NCBI RefSeq assembly: GCF_007005445.1
Contig: NZ_CP041387.1
Span: forward strand, 4,978,907 to 5,042,906
Source of the DNA: Rhodopseudomonas palustris
Lineage (GTDB): Bacteria > Pseudomonadota > Alphaproteobacteria > Rhizobiales > Xanthobacteraceae
DNA: 64,000 nucleotides
Direction of reading: 5' to 3'
The notes beneath the pieces are model-generated. The model was not told where the DNA came from. It saw only the letters and a list, made by a program, of their open reading frames with translations, and did not search any database. Shown piece by piece: positions 29,517 through 39,853 of the stretch (positions within the stretch are counted from its first letter, which is position 1; the number at the start of each line of letters is the position of its first letter). Made by a program: the position numbers and the translations under genes.

Positions 29517-29547
29517 CAGCGTCATCCTCCGCGCAGGCGGAGGATGC
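29517..29547. repeat. single arm of repeat family 3 at a gene break
   Basis: GTCATCCTCCGCGCAGGCGG with its continuation AGGATGCGG forms one hairpin of the same type as those at 4328-4452 and 38,479-38,597. It falls exactly where recognisable acyl-CoA synthetase sequence begins, so it may mark the deletion joint. Confidence 0.55.
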
Positions 29548-30373
<826 letters not shown>

Positions 30374-30429
30374 GGGGCTGTCTCGTTGTGCCGGCGGAGC
30401 CACCGTGATCCGGGCCGCGGTGACGCAGC

Positions 30430-30455
30430 CGGTGCGCCGGATCTCCGGCGCACCG
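30430..30455 (-). terminator. strong hairpin after pioC
   Basis: An 11-base-pair perfect stem, CGGTGCGCCGG (30,430-30,440) with CCGGCGCACCG (30,445-30,455), encloses ATCT. It begins six bases past the pioC stop on the minus strand. There is no T-run after it, so it may act as a 3' end stabiliser or a factor-assisted terminator; it also lies between the two convergent genes. Confidence 0.6.
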
Positions 30456-30461
30456 TTCGGG

Positions 30462-30743
30462 TCATCCCTTGGCGACGTAGAGCCGGCACCAGCCGTTCTC
30501 GCTGATCGGACTTTCGACCGTCACGCAAGCGTTCGGCGGCCTGAACTGCCGGCAGGTGCCGCAGCGCTTGGCTCCGCTCGGCGACTCCTGGTAGCCGGAA
30601 TCCTTGTGCGATGCCTTCTTGGTGACCTGCGCGGTCGCCGTCGCGACGCCGGCGCCGAGCAGCGCCGCGACGCCGGCAACGCCGGCTCCGGCCATCAGCA
30701 TCTTCCTCCGCGACAGCGGCTGATCCTTGGGATTGTGGTCCAT
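30462..30743 (-). CDS. pioC: high-potential iron-sulfur protein of the pio system
   Basis: A 93-residue HiPIP. The Tat signal is SRRKMLMAGAGVAGVAALLG (about residues 11-30) with a twin Arg, so the folded protein is exported to the periplasm. Four Cys ligate one 4Fe-4S cluster: the CGTC pair at about 61 and 64, the Cys in PPNACV and the Cys in NGWCRL. In R. palustris, PioC shuttles electrons from PioAB toward the photosynthetic reaction centre. It follows pioB after 139 bases that hold several hairpins; a GGGAGGA binding site precedes the ATG. Confidence 0.92.
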   Translation of the reverse strand: MDHNPKDQPLSRRKMLMAGAGVAGVAALLGAGVATATAQVTKKASHKDSGYQESPSGAKRCGTCRQFRPPNACVTVESPISENGWCRLYVAKG

Positions 30744-30853
30744 CGTCGGTAGTCCTCCCGTTGTTGACGTTGTTTGCTGTGACCGGCGGCCACGTCTTCG
30801 CCGCCGGCTGCGAACCCGCGCGCCCGAAGGCGTGCGGGCGATTGGTTGGACGC

Positions 30854-30880
30854 GGTGCGACGGCGTCGACCGTCCGCACC
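30854..30880 (-). other. intercistronic stem-loop between pioB and pioC
   Basis: GGTGCG/CGCACC plus ACGG/CCGT form a ten-pair stem with one bulged base and a six-base loop, starting two bases past the pioB stop. Two more GC hairpins follow nearer pioC (CCGGCGG/CCGCCGG at about 30,782-30,806 and CGCCCG/CGGGCG at about 30,820-30,840). They probably set message stability and so the PioB:PioC ratio. Confidence 0.5.
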
Positions 30881-30882
30881 GC

Positions 30883-33315
30883 TCACCACTTGGCGTTCAG
30901 CGACACCTGGACGTATTGTGCGTCGTAGTTCGGATTGGTCGCGCCCATGTCGATCATCCGCGCCAGCGTGGTGTCGACCAGATACAGATAGGGCGACATC
31001 AGATCCTGCTGCCAATTGTCGACGCTGTTGCGCTCCCAGATGTAGCGGGCCTTGAGATAGACCTCTCCGGTCCAGCCCAGCTTCGCCACGATCGATGGGT
31101 CGATGGTGTGTTTGAGCGAGGCGTCGAGCCGCTGATAGTTGGTCGACACCGTCGGGAACGGCCGGTACACGGCGCCGCCGGCATTCGCCAGCATCGCGTA
31201 GCCGTTGTAGGGCCCGTAGTCCCAATCCTCGTGCGAGAACGAGATCGCGTAGCCGAGCTTGAAATCCAGCACGCCGGGGACCAGCTCCAGCGTGCTGGCG
31301 ATCAGGATCGTCTGCACCTTCTCGAGCGTGTTGCTGCCGAATGCGTTGATCGGCGTGGCGTTGGGCCTGCCGGCGGCCGAATTGGTCAGCGTGCCGCTGC
31401 CGACCTGGAAGCGGTCGTAGGTTTCGTACAGATACGACGCCTGGATCGACGATCCGGGTGTGAAGGTATAGGTGACGTCGACGCCGGCGTTCCAGGTGTT
31501 GTTCTTCTTCAAGCCGAAGAACAACGGATCGTCCGGGTAATCCTCAAACCGCAGGCCGGCGGTGGGAGACACCACGAAATCGCGGAAAATGCTGCCGCTC
31601 GGGCCGGAAATGTCGAGGAACGCATTGGCCTTGGTCTGGTTGCGGTTCGCCATGTCGAACTTGCGCAGCAGCATGTTGGTACCGTTGTTGGCGGTGGCGC
31701 TGTAGTAGGTCTCGCGCGCCATCGCCAAGCCGTCGTAATTGTCGTAGCGCCGTTCCGAATACTGGCCGCTGGTGCGCAGCGTCGCGATGTCGTGAACCTT
31801 GAAGTCGGCGGTCAGCTTGCCGATGAACTCGTTGGTGACGTTGGCGTCGCGACGGGTGCGGTCCCATTGCTCCCACCCGAAGCTGCTGCCGAGCGTCACC
31901 CACTTGGCGGGACGCCACTGCATTTCGCCGCTGGCATTCTGCTTGGTGTAGGACATCGACAGCGACCGCCGCGGGACGCCGGCGGCGATGCCGGTGGCGG
32001 ACGAATCCTCCACCACATAGTTCGGCATCAGCAATTCGGGCGTCTGATTGTCGTTGTCGTAATAGCGATAACGCGTGGTGGTACGGAATTCCGGCGTCCA
32101 CTGGGTGGTCGCGGTGGTGTTGTACAGCGCGGTGTTGACTTCACCGTTGAGGCTCGATGCCGGCAGCGGCGACGTCCTGACGTTCGGATTCGCCGTGAAC
32201 GGAATGAATGACTCGTTCTGCCGCATCGTCGAATACTGGAAGGTGCTGTTCCAGCGGGTCTTGAATGGCAGATCGATGCCGCTGGTCACCCCGGTGTTGT
32301 ACGCCTGATTGCTCGGCATCAGGCTGATCCGCGCCGCCGGTGAGAAGACCCGAGGGTTGCCGGCGTCGTAGAACGGATTCTGCACCGTGAACGAATCGAA
32401 GCTGTTGTCGTACAGCGAGAAGCCGCCGCCGACCTGGACGTTGTAGCGGCCGCCCCACGGCGTCGCGCCGAAATACTGGCCGCTCAGCTTGCCGATCTGC
32501 GTGGTGTCGTCGATCGGCCGCGGCGCCTGCATCTGCTGCAACGAAGTTCCGGCGAGGCCGCCGATCGGGAAGCCGGCGATCTGGGTGCCTTCGCGTTTTT
32601 CATGCGAGTACGCCGCCTTGACGTCCCAGTTTGGATCCGGCGTCCAGCGATACGCGGCCGAACCTTTGCGGCGGTCGATGCCGACGTCGATCAGGTTGGT
32701 CTTGCCAGCCAGGGCGTTGCTCACCGCGGCGCGCTGGGCCGGGCTCGTCGTGGTGGCCGGGGCGACCACCGACAATGCGCTGCCGGGGATCGTGACCGGG
32801 GTGGTCAGGTTGGCGGTACCGACGCCGTTCCAGATGCTGAGTGCGCTGGTGGTGTAGAGATGCGGGATCTCGTCCCACCCCAGGGTCAGGTAGTGTTCGC
32901 CGGCCTTGGAAAAGTCGAACACGTAGCGCTGATTGTTGTTGCCGATGTTGTCGGCGCGCAGTTCGTTCCAATAGGTGCCGTCCTTGGTCTGCAGCGTCAT
33001 CTGCAGATATTCGGCGTACAGGCCCGGTGCGATCCGGCCGTACTCCTCGAATTTGGATCGGTTGTTGCGAGCGCCGCCGCCGAACGGATTGGTCGGCGAC
33101 ACCCACGGCGTCGCCGACTTCGGCGGACGCTGGATGAACGAACGCCAGCCGGCTTCGAATTCGCCCGAATACGACCAGCCGCCGTGCGCCGCATCGAAAT
33201 CCGAAACCGAGCGTGCCGTCTCTTCCTTCGCTACCGGCTCAGCGGTCACACTCAGCGGCATTGCGGTCGCCACCGATACAGCCGCCGACGTCAGCAGCAA
33301 TTGCTTGAACGTCAT
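30883..33315 (-). CDS. pioB: outer-membrane beta-barrel porin of the pio electron conduit
   Basis: An 810-residue MtrB/PioB-family porin that sheathes the decaheme cytochrome across the outer membrane. The start MTFKQLLLTSA at 33,315 gives a standard signal peptide (cleavage after SVTA) and follows a GGGGGG binding site; the frame is open 36 bases further up. The mature protein shows the long alternation of polar and aromatic residues of a large barrel, and ends in NAKW, an aromatic terminus as barrel assembly requires. The length equals that of R. palustris PioB as I recall it. It lies 97 bases after pioA in the same direction. Confidence 0.93.
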   Translation of the reverse strand: MTFKQLLLTSAAVSVATAMPLSVTAEPVAKEETARSVSDFDAAHGGWSYSGEFEAGWRSFIQRPPKSATPWVSPTNPFGGGARNNRSKFEEYGRIAPGLYAEYLQMTLQTKDGTYWNELRADNIGNNNQRYVFDFSKAGEHYLTLGWDEIPHLYTTSALSIWNGVGTANLTTPVTIPGSALSVVAPATTTSPAQRAAVSNALAGKTNLIDVGIDRRKGSAAYRWTPDPNWDVKAAYSHEKREGTQIAGFPIGGLAGTSLQQMQAPRPIDDTTQIGKLSGQYFGATPWGGRYNVQVGGGFSLYDNSFDSFTVQNPFYDAGNPRVFSPAARISLMPSNQAYNTGVTSGIDLPFKTRWNSTFQYSTMRQNESFIPFTANPNVRTSPLPASSLNGEVNTALYNTTATTQWTPEFRTTTRYRYYDNDNQTPELLMPNYVVEDSSATGIAAGVPRRSLSMSYTKQNASGEMQWRPAKWVTLGSSFGWEQWDRTRRDANVTNEFIGKLTADFKVHDIATLRTSGQYSERRYDNYDGLAMARETYYSATANNGTNMLLRKFDMANRNQTKANAFLDISGPSGSIFRDFVVSPTAGLRFEDYPDDPLFFGLKKNNTWNAGVDVTYTFTPGSSIQASYLYETYDRFQVGSGTLTNSAAGRPNATPINAFGSNTLEKVQTILIASTLELVPGVLDFKLGYAISFSHEDWDYGPYNGYAMLANAGGAVYRPFPTVSTNYQRLDASLKHTIDPSIVAKLGWTGEVYLKARYIWERNSVDNWQQDLMSPYLYLVDTTLARMIDMGATNPNYDAQYVQVSLNAKW

Positions 33316-33411
33316 TTCAAAGGCCCCCCTTTGCGCGAGTCGTTCCATCACCCTCTGCGGCTTGTCGGAGTGACCAGCGACGGCGGCCGCAGCCGTCGCT
33401 GTTGCCGCCGG

Positions 33412-35064
33412 CTATCGGTGCCATCGCGATCCGGACGGGGAGTTCGAGCCGTGAATGTTGTTGTGGCAGTTCTGGCAGGCGTTACCGACCGCCCAGCGTG
33501 CCGCCGTCGGCAGGCCCGGCTGGTTGTGCGGGTTGGTATGGCACTGCTGGCACAGCCGCTGCCGCGCGACGATCAGCAGCGACTCGTGATTGGAGCCGTG
33601 CGGTTCGTGGCAGTTCAGGCAGTTTTCGCGCACCGGCGGGTGTTCGAACAGGAACGGTCCGCGCTTGTCGGCGTGGCAGGTGTAGCAGGTGTCGTTGACT
33701 GTCGCTTCCTTGAGCAGCTTTTCGGTGGCGCTGCCGTGCGGGTTGTGACAGTTGACGCAGGTGATTTTGGTTTCGCGGATCGGCATGTGCGAGGTGCGCT
33801 GCACCTGGGCCTTGCGGTCCTTGTGGCACTGGAAACAGGTGTCCATCACCTGCGCGGTCTTGAGCTGATTGCGCGGCGACACTTTGCGCATCACGGTGTG
33901 GCAGTTGACGCAGGCCAGTCCGCGAGACTCGTGTTGCGAGCCCTGCCAGTAGGTCTGGTCGCCCTTCTCGTGGCAGCTCAGGCAGACGCTGTTGGCCTCG
34001 GCGACATCGAAGCCGCGGCTGTCGGTGGGGCGGAACGAGCGGATGCCGCCTTTCTCGCGGCCGCCGCCGCCGTTGACATGGGCGGAGCCGGGGCCGTGGC
34101 AGGTCTCGCATTCCATCTTGCCCTGCGGCGTGATCTTGCCGGACTTGATGTTGCGGCCCATCACGGTCTGCTGGAATTCGTCGAACAGGCCGGCGTGGCA
34201 GGTCTCGCACGGCTTGGAGCCGACGAAGTAGCGGCCGTCCGGATCGCCCGGCGCCGGCGCCACCATCGGGGCCCGTCCCGCAGCCTCAGCCTTTGGTTCG
34301 CGCTTGGCGACCATCAGGACGGGACGGGACGAGTCCGCCTTGGCGGCGAGGATCTCGATGAAGCCAAACTGCTTCGGCGGCTCGACGGCGTCGTCGAAAT
34401 TCTCCAGCGCCACCCAGGTCGTCACCATGGCGGCATCGCGGATCAGCTCCGGCATCTGCGCCACGTAGTCGGGCTCGCGGGCAAGCCGCGCCGCCAGGGT
34501 GCGCCGGGTCTCGTGCGAACGCAGGATGCGCCGCTCGGTGATGCTGGCGAGGCGGAGCGTACCGGCCAGCCGCAGCGTCTGTTCGAACTGGGAGGCGCCG
34601 TCGATCGGCGGCAGCGGCAGCGCCGCGCTGGTCAGCCCGTGTCCGGCATAGCGGGTGTCGAAGCGCGGTCCGCCCGATGCCGACGCTGCGCCGTGCGGCG
34701 AAGCGCCGTGGGGCGAGGCACCATGGGGAGAGGCGCCGTGGCCGGCGCCGCTGCCATGTCCGTTGCCGAGGACGATGCCGGCATGGGCTGCGGCTGCGCC
34801 GGCGAAGCCATGGCCGGGCAGCGGCGTGAAGTTCGGTTCGGTCTTGCCGGCCCCTTGCAGGCCGCGCACGAAATCGACCAGTGCGTTGACGGACGGGTCG
34901 ACCGCGCCGACCTGACCGTCCGACGCGGCGCTGCGTTCCGGCTCGGCGCCGGCCGGCCACGTCGCGCAGGCCAGCGCTATCGACACGAACAGCGATGAAA
35001 GCCACCCGCGGCGGCCGCGCCGATTCCGGCCGCGCGCCGCCGCTGCCCCCCCAGAGCCCCCCAT
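33412..35064 (-). CDS. pioA: decaheme c-type cytochrome, photoferrotrophy
   Basis: A 550-residue periplasmic multiheme cytochrome that takes electrons from extracellular Fe(II) through PioB. Ten CxxCH sites are counted in order: CETCH, CETCH, CLSCH, CVNCH, CFQCH, CVNCH, CYTCH, CLNCH, CQQCH and CQNCH, all in the C-terminal 270 residues, as in MtrA/DmsE cytochromes. Before them is an extension of about 200 residues after the signal peptide, absent from MtrA, with a Gly/His-rich repeat. The ATG at 35,064 has a GGGGGACGGA binding site; a GTG at 35,091 is possible. First gene of pioABC. Confidence 0.94.
   Translation of the reverse strand: MGGSGGAAAARGRNRRGRRGWLSSLFVSIALACATWPAGAEPERSAASDGQVGAVDPSVNALVDFVRGLQGAGKTEPNFTPLPGHGFAGAAAAHAGIVLGNGHGSGAGHGASPHGASPHGASPHGAASASGGPRFDTRYAGHGLTSAALPLPPIDGASQFEQTLRLAGTLRLASITERRILRSHETRRTLAARLAREPDYVAQMPELIRDAAMVTTWVALENFDDAVEPPKQFGFIEILAAKADSSRPVLMVAKREPKAEAAGRAPMVAPAPGDPDGRYFVGSKPCETCHAGLFDEFQQTVMGRNIKSGKITPQGKMECETCHGPGSAHVNGGGGREKGGIRSFRPTDSRGFDVAEANSVCLSCHEKGDQTYWQGSQHESRGLACVNCHTVMRKVSPRNQLKTAQVMDTCFQCHKDRKAQVQRTSHMPIRETKITCVNCHNPHGSATEKLLKEATVNDTCYTCHADKRGPFLFEHPPVRENCLNCHEPHGSNHESLLIVARQRLCQQCHTNPHNQPGLPTAARWAVGNACQNCHNNIHGSNSPSGSRWHR
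34690..34743 (-). repeat. 15-base tandem repeat inside pioA
   Basis: Three and a half 15-base units (34,690, 34,705, 34,720, partial at 34,735) encode repeated GASPH in the PioA N-terminal extension. The units differ at several third positions, so the array is not freshly made, but such arrays change copy number easily. Confidence 0.8.
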
Positions 35065-35611
35065 TCCGTCCCCCGCATGTGCTCGTGGCACAATAAATTC
35101 GTCAAGCCAGCCGCGATCGGCGTCCGCGAATGGCGAACGACGTCGGTTCGAAGATCAATGGTAGTTTGAAAGAGTCCGATGGTGCAGGCGTTTCCTGCAT
35201 CGCGAAAATTGCCGGACGTTGCCGGAGACGATTAGTTATCGTTGAACTAAGCGTAACACGCGGCTTGGAACTTCGTATTTGATCGAAATCAAATGTGACA
35301 GGTAGTTAGCATATGCAGCAAGACGGCGTACTCGGGTGCCTTGGAGTCGAGTTCGATTCGAGCGCTAACTCTTCATTAGAACTAATCAATTTTACGGTGA
35401 CGCGGTGCCGCAACAAGGTAATTCAGGGTTCCTGATCGAGGGTTGTTGCGTCGTTCTGTCGCATGGATTGTACGAGGTCCTACGTCCGGTGAGATCCCGA
35501 GATCGGACATCTCCGGTGCATCATGACGCTACGAGGTCATTAGTTGCGTGCCCGCTCCGCCGGGGGCGGGCGTCATCTGCAAATCGTTGCTAATTGCTTC
35601 GATTGAAGGCG
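35065..35611. other. 547-base region between cysA and pioA: pio control region
   Basis: No gene is visible. It contains the FixK box at 35,279-35,292, a stretch of lower GC content (about 35,200-35,410) and a long presumed pioA leader. At the cysA side, GCCCGC (35,550-35,555) and GCGGGC (35,566-35,571) form a hairpin that may end the cysTWA transcript on the minus strand. Confidence 0.6.
35279..35292 (-). promoter_or_regulatory. FixK/FNR-type binding site upstream of pioA
   Basis: TTGATCGAAATCAA matches the FixK/FNR consensus TTGAT-N4-ATCAA at all ten fixed positions, and the flanking T and A extend the dyad to 16 bases. If it acts as a class II activator site, transcription starts near 35,244 and leaves an untranslated leader of about 180 bases before pioA. 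Control of pio by FixK is established in R. palustris TIE-1. Confidence 0.85.
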
Positions 35612-36658
35612 TCAGCGGTCGGCGAAGATCCGGTAGCGCTGCGGCTGCAGTCCGACGCGATCGCCTGCCTTCAGCGAGTGGTCGCGCGGCGCGTCGATCT
35701 CGATCAGCGTGTCGCCCGCGACGCCGCTCAGCACGATATCGGCGCGCTGCATCGGGCCGAACGCGCGCACAGCTTTCACGGCGCCTTCGAACACGCCGCT
35801 ACCGCTCGGGCCAACCGCGATGTCGTGGCGTCGCACGAACAATTTCGACGGACCGGCAGCGGCGTCCTCCGCTGCGAGCTCCAGCTCGCGGCCGCCGAGC
35901 CGGACGCGACCGTTCTGGACCTCGACCGGCAGCACGATCGACTCGCCGATGAAGCCGTGCACGAAGGCCGACGCCGGCCGCTCGTAGACGTCGCCGGGCG
36001 ATCCGATCTGTTCGATGCGGCCTTTGTCCATTACCACCACGCGGTTGGCGACCTCGAGCGCCTCCTCCTGGTCGTGGGTGACGAAGATCGAAGTGACGTG
36101 AATTTCCTCATGCAGATTGCGCAGCCAGGCGCGCAGCTCTTTGCGGACCTTGGCGTCGAGCGCGCCGAACGGCTCGTCGAGCAACAGGATCCGCGGCTCG
36201 ATGGCCAGCGCGCGGGCGAGCGCGATGCGCTGGCGCTGTCCGCCGGAGAGCTGGTTCGGGTAGCGATCGGCGAGCCAGCCGAGCTGCACCAGATCGAGCA
36301 GATCGCCGACCCGTTTCTTGATTTCGGCCTCCCGCTTGCGGATTTTGCGCGGCTGCACCCGCAGCCCGAACGCAACGTTCTCGAACACGTTCATGTGCCG
36401 GAACAGCGCATAGTGCTGGAATACGAATCCGACATGGCGCTCCGCTGCGCCGCGCGCCAACGCGTCTTCGCCGTCGATCGTGACCGCGCCGGAATCCGGC
36501 CATTCCAGCCCGGCGATGATCCGCAGCAGCGTGGTCTTGCCGGAGCCGGACGGGCCGAGCAGCGCCATCAGCTCGCCGGACTCGACCCGCAGATCGACAT
36601 CGTCGAGCGCACGGAAACTGCCGAAATTCTTGACGATGTTGCGAACTTCAATGGTCAT
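35612..36658 (-). CDS. cysA: sulfate/thiosulfate ABC transporter ATPase
   Basis: A 348-residue ATPase. Walker [10 protein letters not shown] (about residues 35-43), signature [16 protein letters not shown] and Walker [14 protein letters not shown] are complete. A C-terminal TOBE-like regulatory domain (about 240-348) fits CysA. It overlaps the cysW stop by 11 bases. It energises sulfate uptake through CysT and CysW with the binding protein upstream. Confidence 0.93.
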   Translation of the reverse strand: MTIEVRNIVKNFGSFRALDDVDLRVESGELMALLGPSGSGKTTLLRIIAGLEWPDSGAVTIDGEDALARGAAERHVGFVFQHYALFRHMNVFENVAFGLRVQPRKIRKREAEIKKRVGDLLDLVQLGWLADRYPNQLSGGQRQRIALARALAIEPRILLLDEPFGALDAKVRKELRAWLRNLHEEIHVTSIFVTHDQEEALEVANRVVVMDKGRIEQIGSPGDVYERPASAFVHGFIGESIVLPVEVQNGRVRLGGRELELAAEDAAAGPSKLFVRRHDIAVGPSGSGVFEGAVKAVRAFGPMQRADIVLSGVAGDTLIEIDAPRDHSLKAGDRVGLQPQRYRIFADR

Positions 36659-37565
36659 CGGGATGTAGCCCTTGTTCGATCCGGCCTTCCAGGACGGTCT
36701 TGACGATCAACGTCACCAGCGCCAGCAGCGCCAGCAGCGAGGCGATCGAGAACGCAGCGACCATCTGGTATTCGTTGTAGAGAATTTCCACCAGGAGCGG
36801 CATGGTGTTGGTCTCGCCGCGGATGTGACCGGAGACGACCGACACCGCGCCGAATTCGCCCATCGCCCGGGCATTGCACAGCAGCACGCCGTACAGCAGT
36901 CCCCATTTGACGTTCGGCAGCGTGACGCGCCAGAACGTGGTCCAGCCGCCGGCGCCGAGCGAGATCGCGGCCTCTTCCTCCAGCGGTCCCTGTTCCTGCA
37001 TCAGCGGAATCAGTTCGCGCGCTACGAACGGGAAGGTTACGAAAGTGGTTGCCAGCACGATCGCGGGCACAGCGAACAGAATCTGGATGCCGTGGGCTTG
37101 CAGCCAGGGGCCCAGGAACCCTTGCGCGCCGAACAGCAGCACGAAGACGAGGCCGGAGATCACCGGGGAGACCGAGAACGGCAGGTCGATCAGCGTGATC
37201 AGTAGCGTCTTGCCGGGGAACTCGAACTTCGCGATCGACCAGGCGGCGATCACGCCGAACACCAGATTGAGACCGACCGAAATCGCCGCCGCGATCAGCG
37301 TCAGCTTGATCGCCGCCAGGGCCTCGTCGTTCGCCAGCGACGAGAGGTAGAAGCCGACGCCCTTCGAGAGGGCCTCGGAGAACACCAGAACCAGCGGCAG
37401 CACGACGAAGACGGTGAGGAACGCGACCGCAAAGCCGATGATCAGCAGCCGGACCCACGCCGGCTCGGTGTGCGCGGCGCGCCGTGTTGCAGCCGCGGGG
37501 GCCGCGGCCGTGTCGGCCGATCTGCGCACGGGGCGCCTCACTTGACTGGTTGCGACCATCGTCAT
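36648..37565 (-). CDS. cysW: sulfate ABC transporter permease CysW
   Basis: A 305-residue permease with six membrane helices after a basic 35-residue lead. The ATPase-contact loop is [20 protein letters not shown]. The distinctive [21 protein letters not shown] segment is typical of CysW. Start at 37,565; it begins four bases after the cysT stop. Confidence 0.93.
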   Translation of the reverse strand: MTMVATSQVRRPVRRSADTAAAPAAATRRAAHTEPAWVRLLIIGFAVAFLTVFVVLPLVLVFSEALSKGVGFYLSSLANDEALAAIKLTLIAAAISVGLNLVFGVIAAWSIAKFEFPGKTLLITLIDLPFSVSPVISGLVFVLLFGAQGFLGPWLQAHGIQILFAVPAIVLATTFVTFPFVARELIPLMQEQGPLEEEAAISLGAGGWTTFWRVTLPNVKWGLLYGVLLCNARAMGEFGAVSVVSGHIRGETNTMPLLVEILYNEYQMVAAFSIASLLALLALVTLIVKTVLEGRIEQGLHPDDH

Positions 37566-37569
37566 GATA

Positions 37570-38406
37570 TCACGCCGTGGCCAGCGACCGGGACTGCGCC
37601 CAATGCTGGATCCGGTTGAGAACGAAGATGATCAGGAACGAAAACACCAGCATCACGACCGCAATCGCGGTCGCGTCGGAATAGCGGAACTCCGACAGTC
37701 GGATCACGATCAGCAAGGGCGCGATCTCCGAAACATTGGGCAGATTGCCGGCGATGAAGATCACCGAGCCGTATTCGCCGACGGCGCGAGCGAAGGCGAG
37801 GGCAAATCCGGTCAGCGCCGCCGGCACCAGGCTCGGCAGGATGACGCGGCGGATCGTCTGCCAGCGCGAGGCGCCGAGCGACTCGGCGGCTTCCTCGATC
37901 TCGACGTCGAGATCGATCAGCACAGGCTGTACAGTGCGAACCACGAACGGAATGCCGATGAAAATCATCGCCAGGAAGATGCCGAGCGGCGTGAACGCCA
38001 CCTTGATGCCCAGTTCGGCGAGCGGTGCGCCGAGCCAGCCCTTTTGCGCGAACAGCGTCGTCAGCGCGATGCCCGCGACCGCGGTCGGCAGCGCGAACGG
38101 AATATCGACGATCGCGTCGAAGATCCGGCGACCGGGGAAACGATAGCGCACCAGCGCCCACACGATCACCAGGCCGGCGATCAGATTGACGCAGGCCGCC
38201 GCAAAGGCGAGCCCGAACGAGATCTTCAGCGCATGCAGGGTCCGCGGTGCTGTAACGATCGCCCAGAATTCCGCAGGGCTGAGTTCGGCAGTCTTCACGA
38301 ATAGGCCGGCGAGCGGGATCAGGATCAGCAGCGACAGCCAGGTGATCGTCAGCCCCATGGTCAGTCCGAAGCCGGGCAAGGAGCGGCGACGCCCAGCGCT
38401 GGTCAT
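37570..38406 (-). CDS. cysT: sulfate ABC transporter permease CysT (CysU)
   Basis: A 278-residue permease with six membrane helices. The docking loop [20 protein letters not shown] and the following [12 protein letters not shown] segment identify CysT. It is separated from the binding-protein gene upstream by 333 bases holding a repeat element, so it may have its own promoter or be read through from sbp. Confidence 0.93.
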   Translation of the reverse strand: MTSAGRRRSLPGFGLTMGLTITWLSLLILIPLAGLFVKTAELSPAEFWAIVTAPRTLHALKISFGLAFAAACVNLIAGLVIVWALVRYRFPGRRIFDAIVDIPFALPTAVAGIALTTLFAQKGWLGAPLAELGIKVAFTPLGIFLAMIFIGIPFVVRTVQPVLIDLDVEIEEAAESLGASRWQTIRRVILPSLVPAALTGFALAFARAVGEYGSVIFIAGNLPNVSEIAPLLIVIRLSEFRYSDATAIAVVMLVFSFLIIFVLNRIQHWAQSRSLATA

Positions 38407-38478
38407 GGCGACACCTGTGGATGCGTCTGAGCTGACGCGCGGAAGCCATCAGCGAGTGGTGCCTCGGTTGTCCGCGGG

Positions 38479-38597
38479 TCGTCCCCGCGCAGGCGGGGAC
38501 CCATACTCCGCAGCGTTTCGGTTGAAGCCCAACGGCAGACGCCTTCCTTCACTGGCGAAGCCAGGGGATAGGGGGCCCCGCCTGCGCGGGGACGACT
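38479..38597. repeat. palindromic repeat, family 3, inside the sulfate operon
   Basis: The outer arms GTCGTCCCCGCGCAGGCGGG (38,480) and CCCGCCTGCGCGGGGACGAC (near 38,577) are exact complements over about 20 bases, and each arm is itself a hairpin. It splits sbp from cysTWA. Nothing else is visible in this 333-base gap. Confidence 0.8.
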
Positions 38598-38739
38598 CGT
38601 TGTCGATGCAGCGGCTAAACATGCGATCCACATGCGATGAAACTGCGCGCAGAAGGGGAGCGCGTTGCTGTCGGTGCTAAGCATACTGCCCCCAATCTTG
38701 CGAATCGCGGCCGCATGGCACGGATCGCGATGACGCCGC

Positions 38740-39729
38740 TCAGTTCTTGTAGATCTTATCGAACACGCCGCCCTCGGCGAAGTGTTCGGACTGTGCCTTG
38801 GTCCAGCCGCCGAACACGTCGTCGATCGTGAACAATTCGACCTTGGCGAACGCGCCTTCGTGCGCCTTGGCGACGTCAGGATCGCGCGGACGGTAGAAAT
38901 GCCTTGCGGCGATTTCCTGGCCCTGTTTCGAGTAGAGGTGCTTCAGATAGGATTCCGCTGCGGCGCGGGTGCCCTTCTTGTCGACGACGCTGTCGACGAC
39001 GGTGACCGGAGGCTCGGCGAGGATCGAGAGCGAGGGGGCGACGATCTCGAACTTGTCGGCGCCGAATTCCTTGACGGCGAGATACGCCTCGTTCTCCCAC
39101 GCCAGCAGCACGTCGCCGACGCCGCGTTCGACGAAGGTGACGGTGGAGCCGCGCGCGCCGGTATCGAGGACCGGAACCTGCTTGTACAGCTTGGCGACGA
39201 AATCCCGCGCCGCCTCGGGCGAACCGGACTTCTTCAAGGCATAGCCCCAGGCCGCGAGGTAGTTCCAGCGCGCGCCGCCCGAGGTCTTGGGGTTCGGCGT
39301 GATCACGCTGACGCCGGGCTTGAGCAGATCGTCCCAATCCCTGATGCCCTTCGGGTTGCCCTTGCGCACCAGGAACACGATGGTCGAGGTGTAGGGCGAC
39401 GAATTCTGCGGCAATCGCTTCTGCCAGTCCTTGGCGAGCAGCCCTCTGCTGGCGATGGCGTCGATGTCGTAGGCGAGCGCCAGTGTGACGACATCGGCCT
39501 GCAGACCGTCGATCACCGAACGCGCCTGCGCACCGGAGCCGCCGTGCGACTGCTTGATGGTGGCGGTGTTGCCGGATTCTTTCCGATAGTCCGCGGCGAA
39601 CGACTTGTTGAAATCGGCGTACAGCTCGCGGGTCGGATCATACGATACGTTCAGCAGCGATATGTCGGCGGCATTCGCGGCGGTCGCCGCCAACAAGCCG
39701 GCGAGGATGGGGAATAAGCGGCGGATCAT
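38740..39729 (-). CDS. sbp: sulfate-binding periplasmic protein
   Basis: A 329-residue binding protein with a signal peptide ([20 protein letters not shown]). The start at 39,729 is fixed by that peptide; the frame is open 81 bases further. Family motifs are [36 protein letters not shown] and [13 protein letters not shown]. It captures sulfate for CysTWA. cysH is 124 bases upstream on the same strand. Confidence 0.93.
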   Translation of the reverse strand: MIRRLFPILAGLLAATAANAADISLLNVSYDPTRELYADFNKSFAADYRKESGNTATIKQSHGGSGAQARSVIDGLQADVVTLALAYDIDAIASRGLLAKDWQKRLPQNSSPYTSTIVFLVRKGNPKGIRDWDDLLKPGVSVITPNPKTSGGARWNYLAAWGYALKKSGSPEAARDFVAKLYKQVPVLDTGARGSTVTFVERGVGDVLLAWENEAYLAVKEFGADKFEIVAPSLSILAEPPVTVVDSVVDKKGTRAAAESYLKHLYSKQGQEIAARHFYRPRDPDVAKAHEGAFAKVELFTIDDVFGGWTKAQSEHFAEGGVFDKIYKN

Positions 39730-39853
39730 CGATTGTCTCCATTGTGCCTGACGACGTCGTTGTCGTCTGCGCGGAGGGCCGAAGGTCACGAACAAAGCGC
39801 GCCAAGTCAACGAAACGGCATTTCATTGTTCGCTTAGTTGCGACCGCAGTGTT

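Noticed and set aside
32602..34998. A 798-codon open frame opposite pioB and pioA
   Set aside because: It is Arg/Gly/Ala-rich without any family motif, while the opposite strand has ten heme motifs and a barrel protein.
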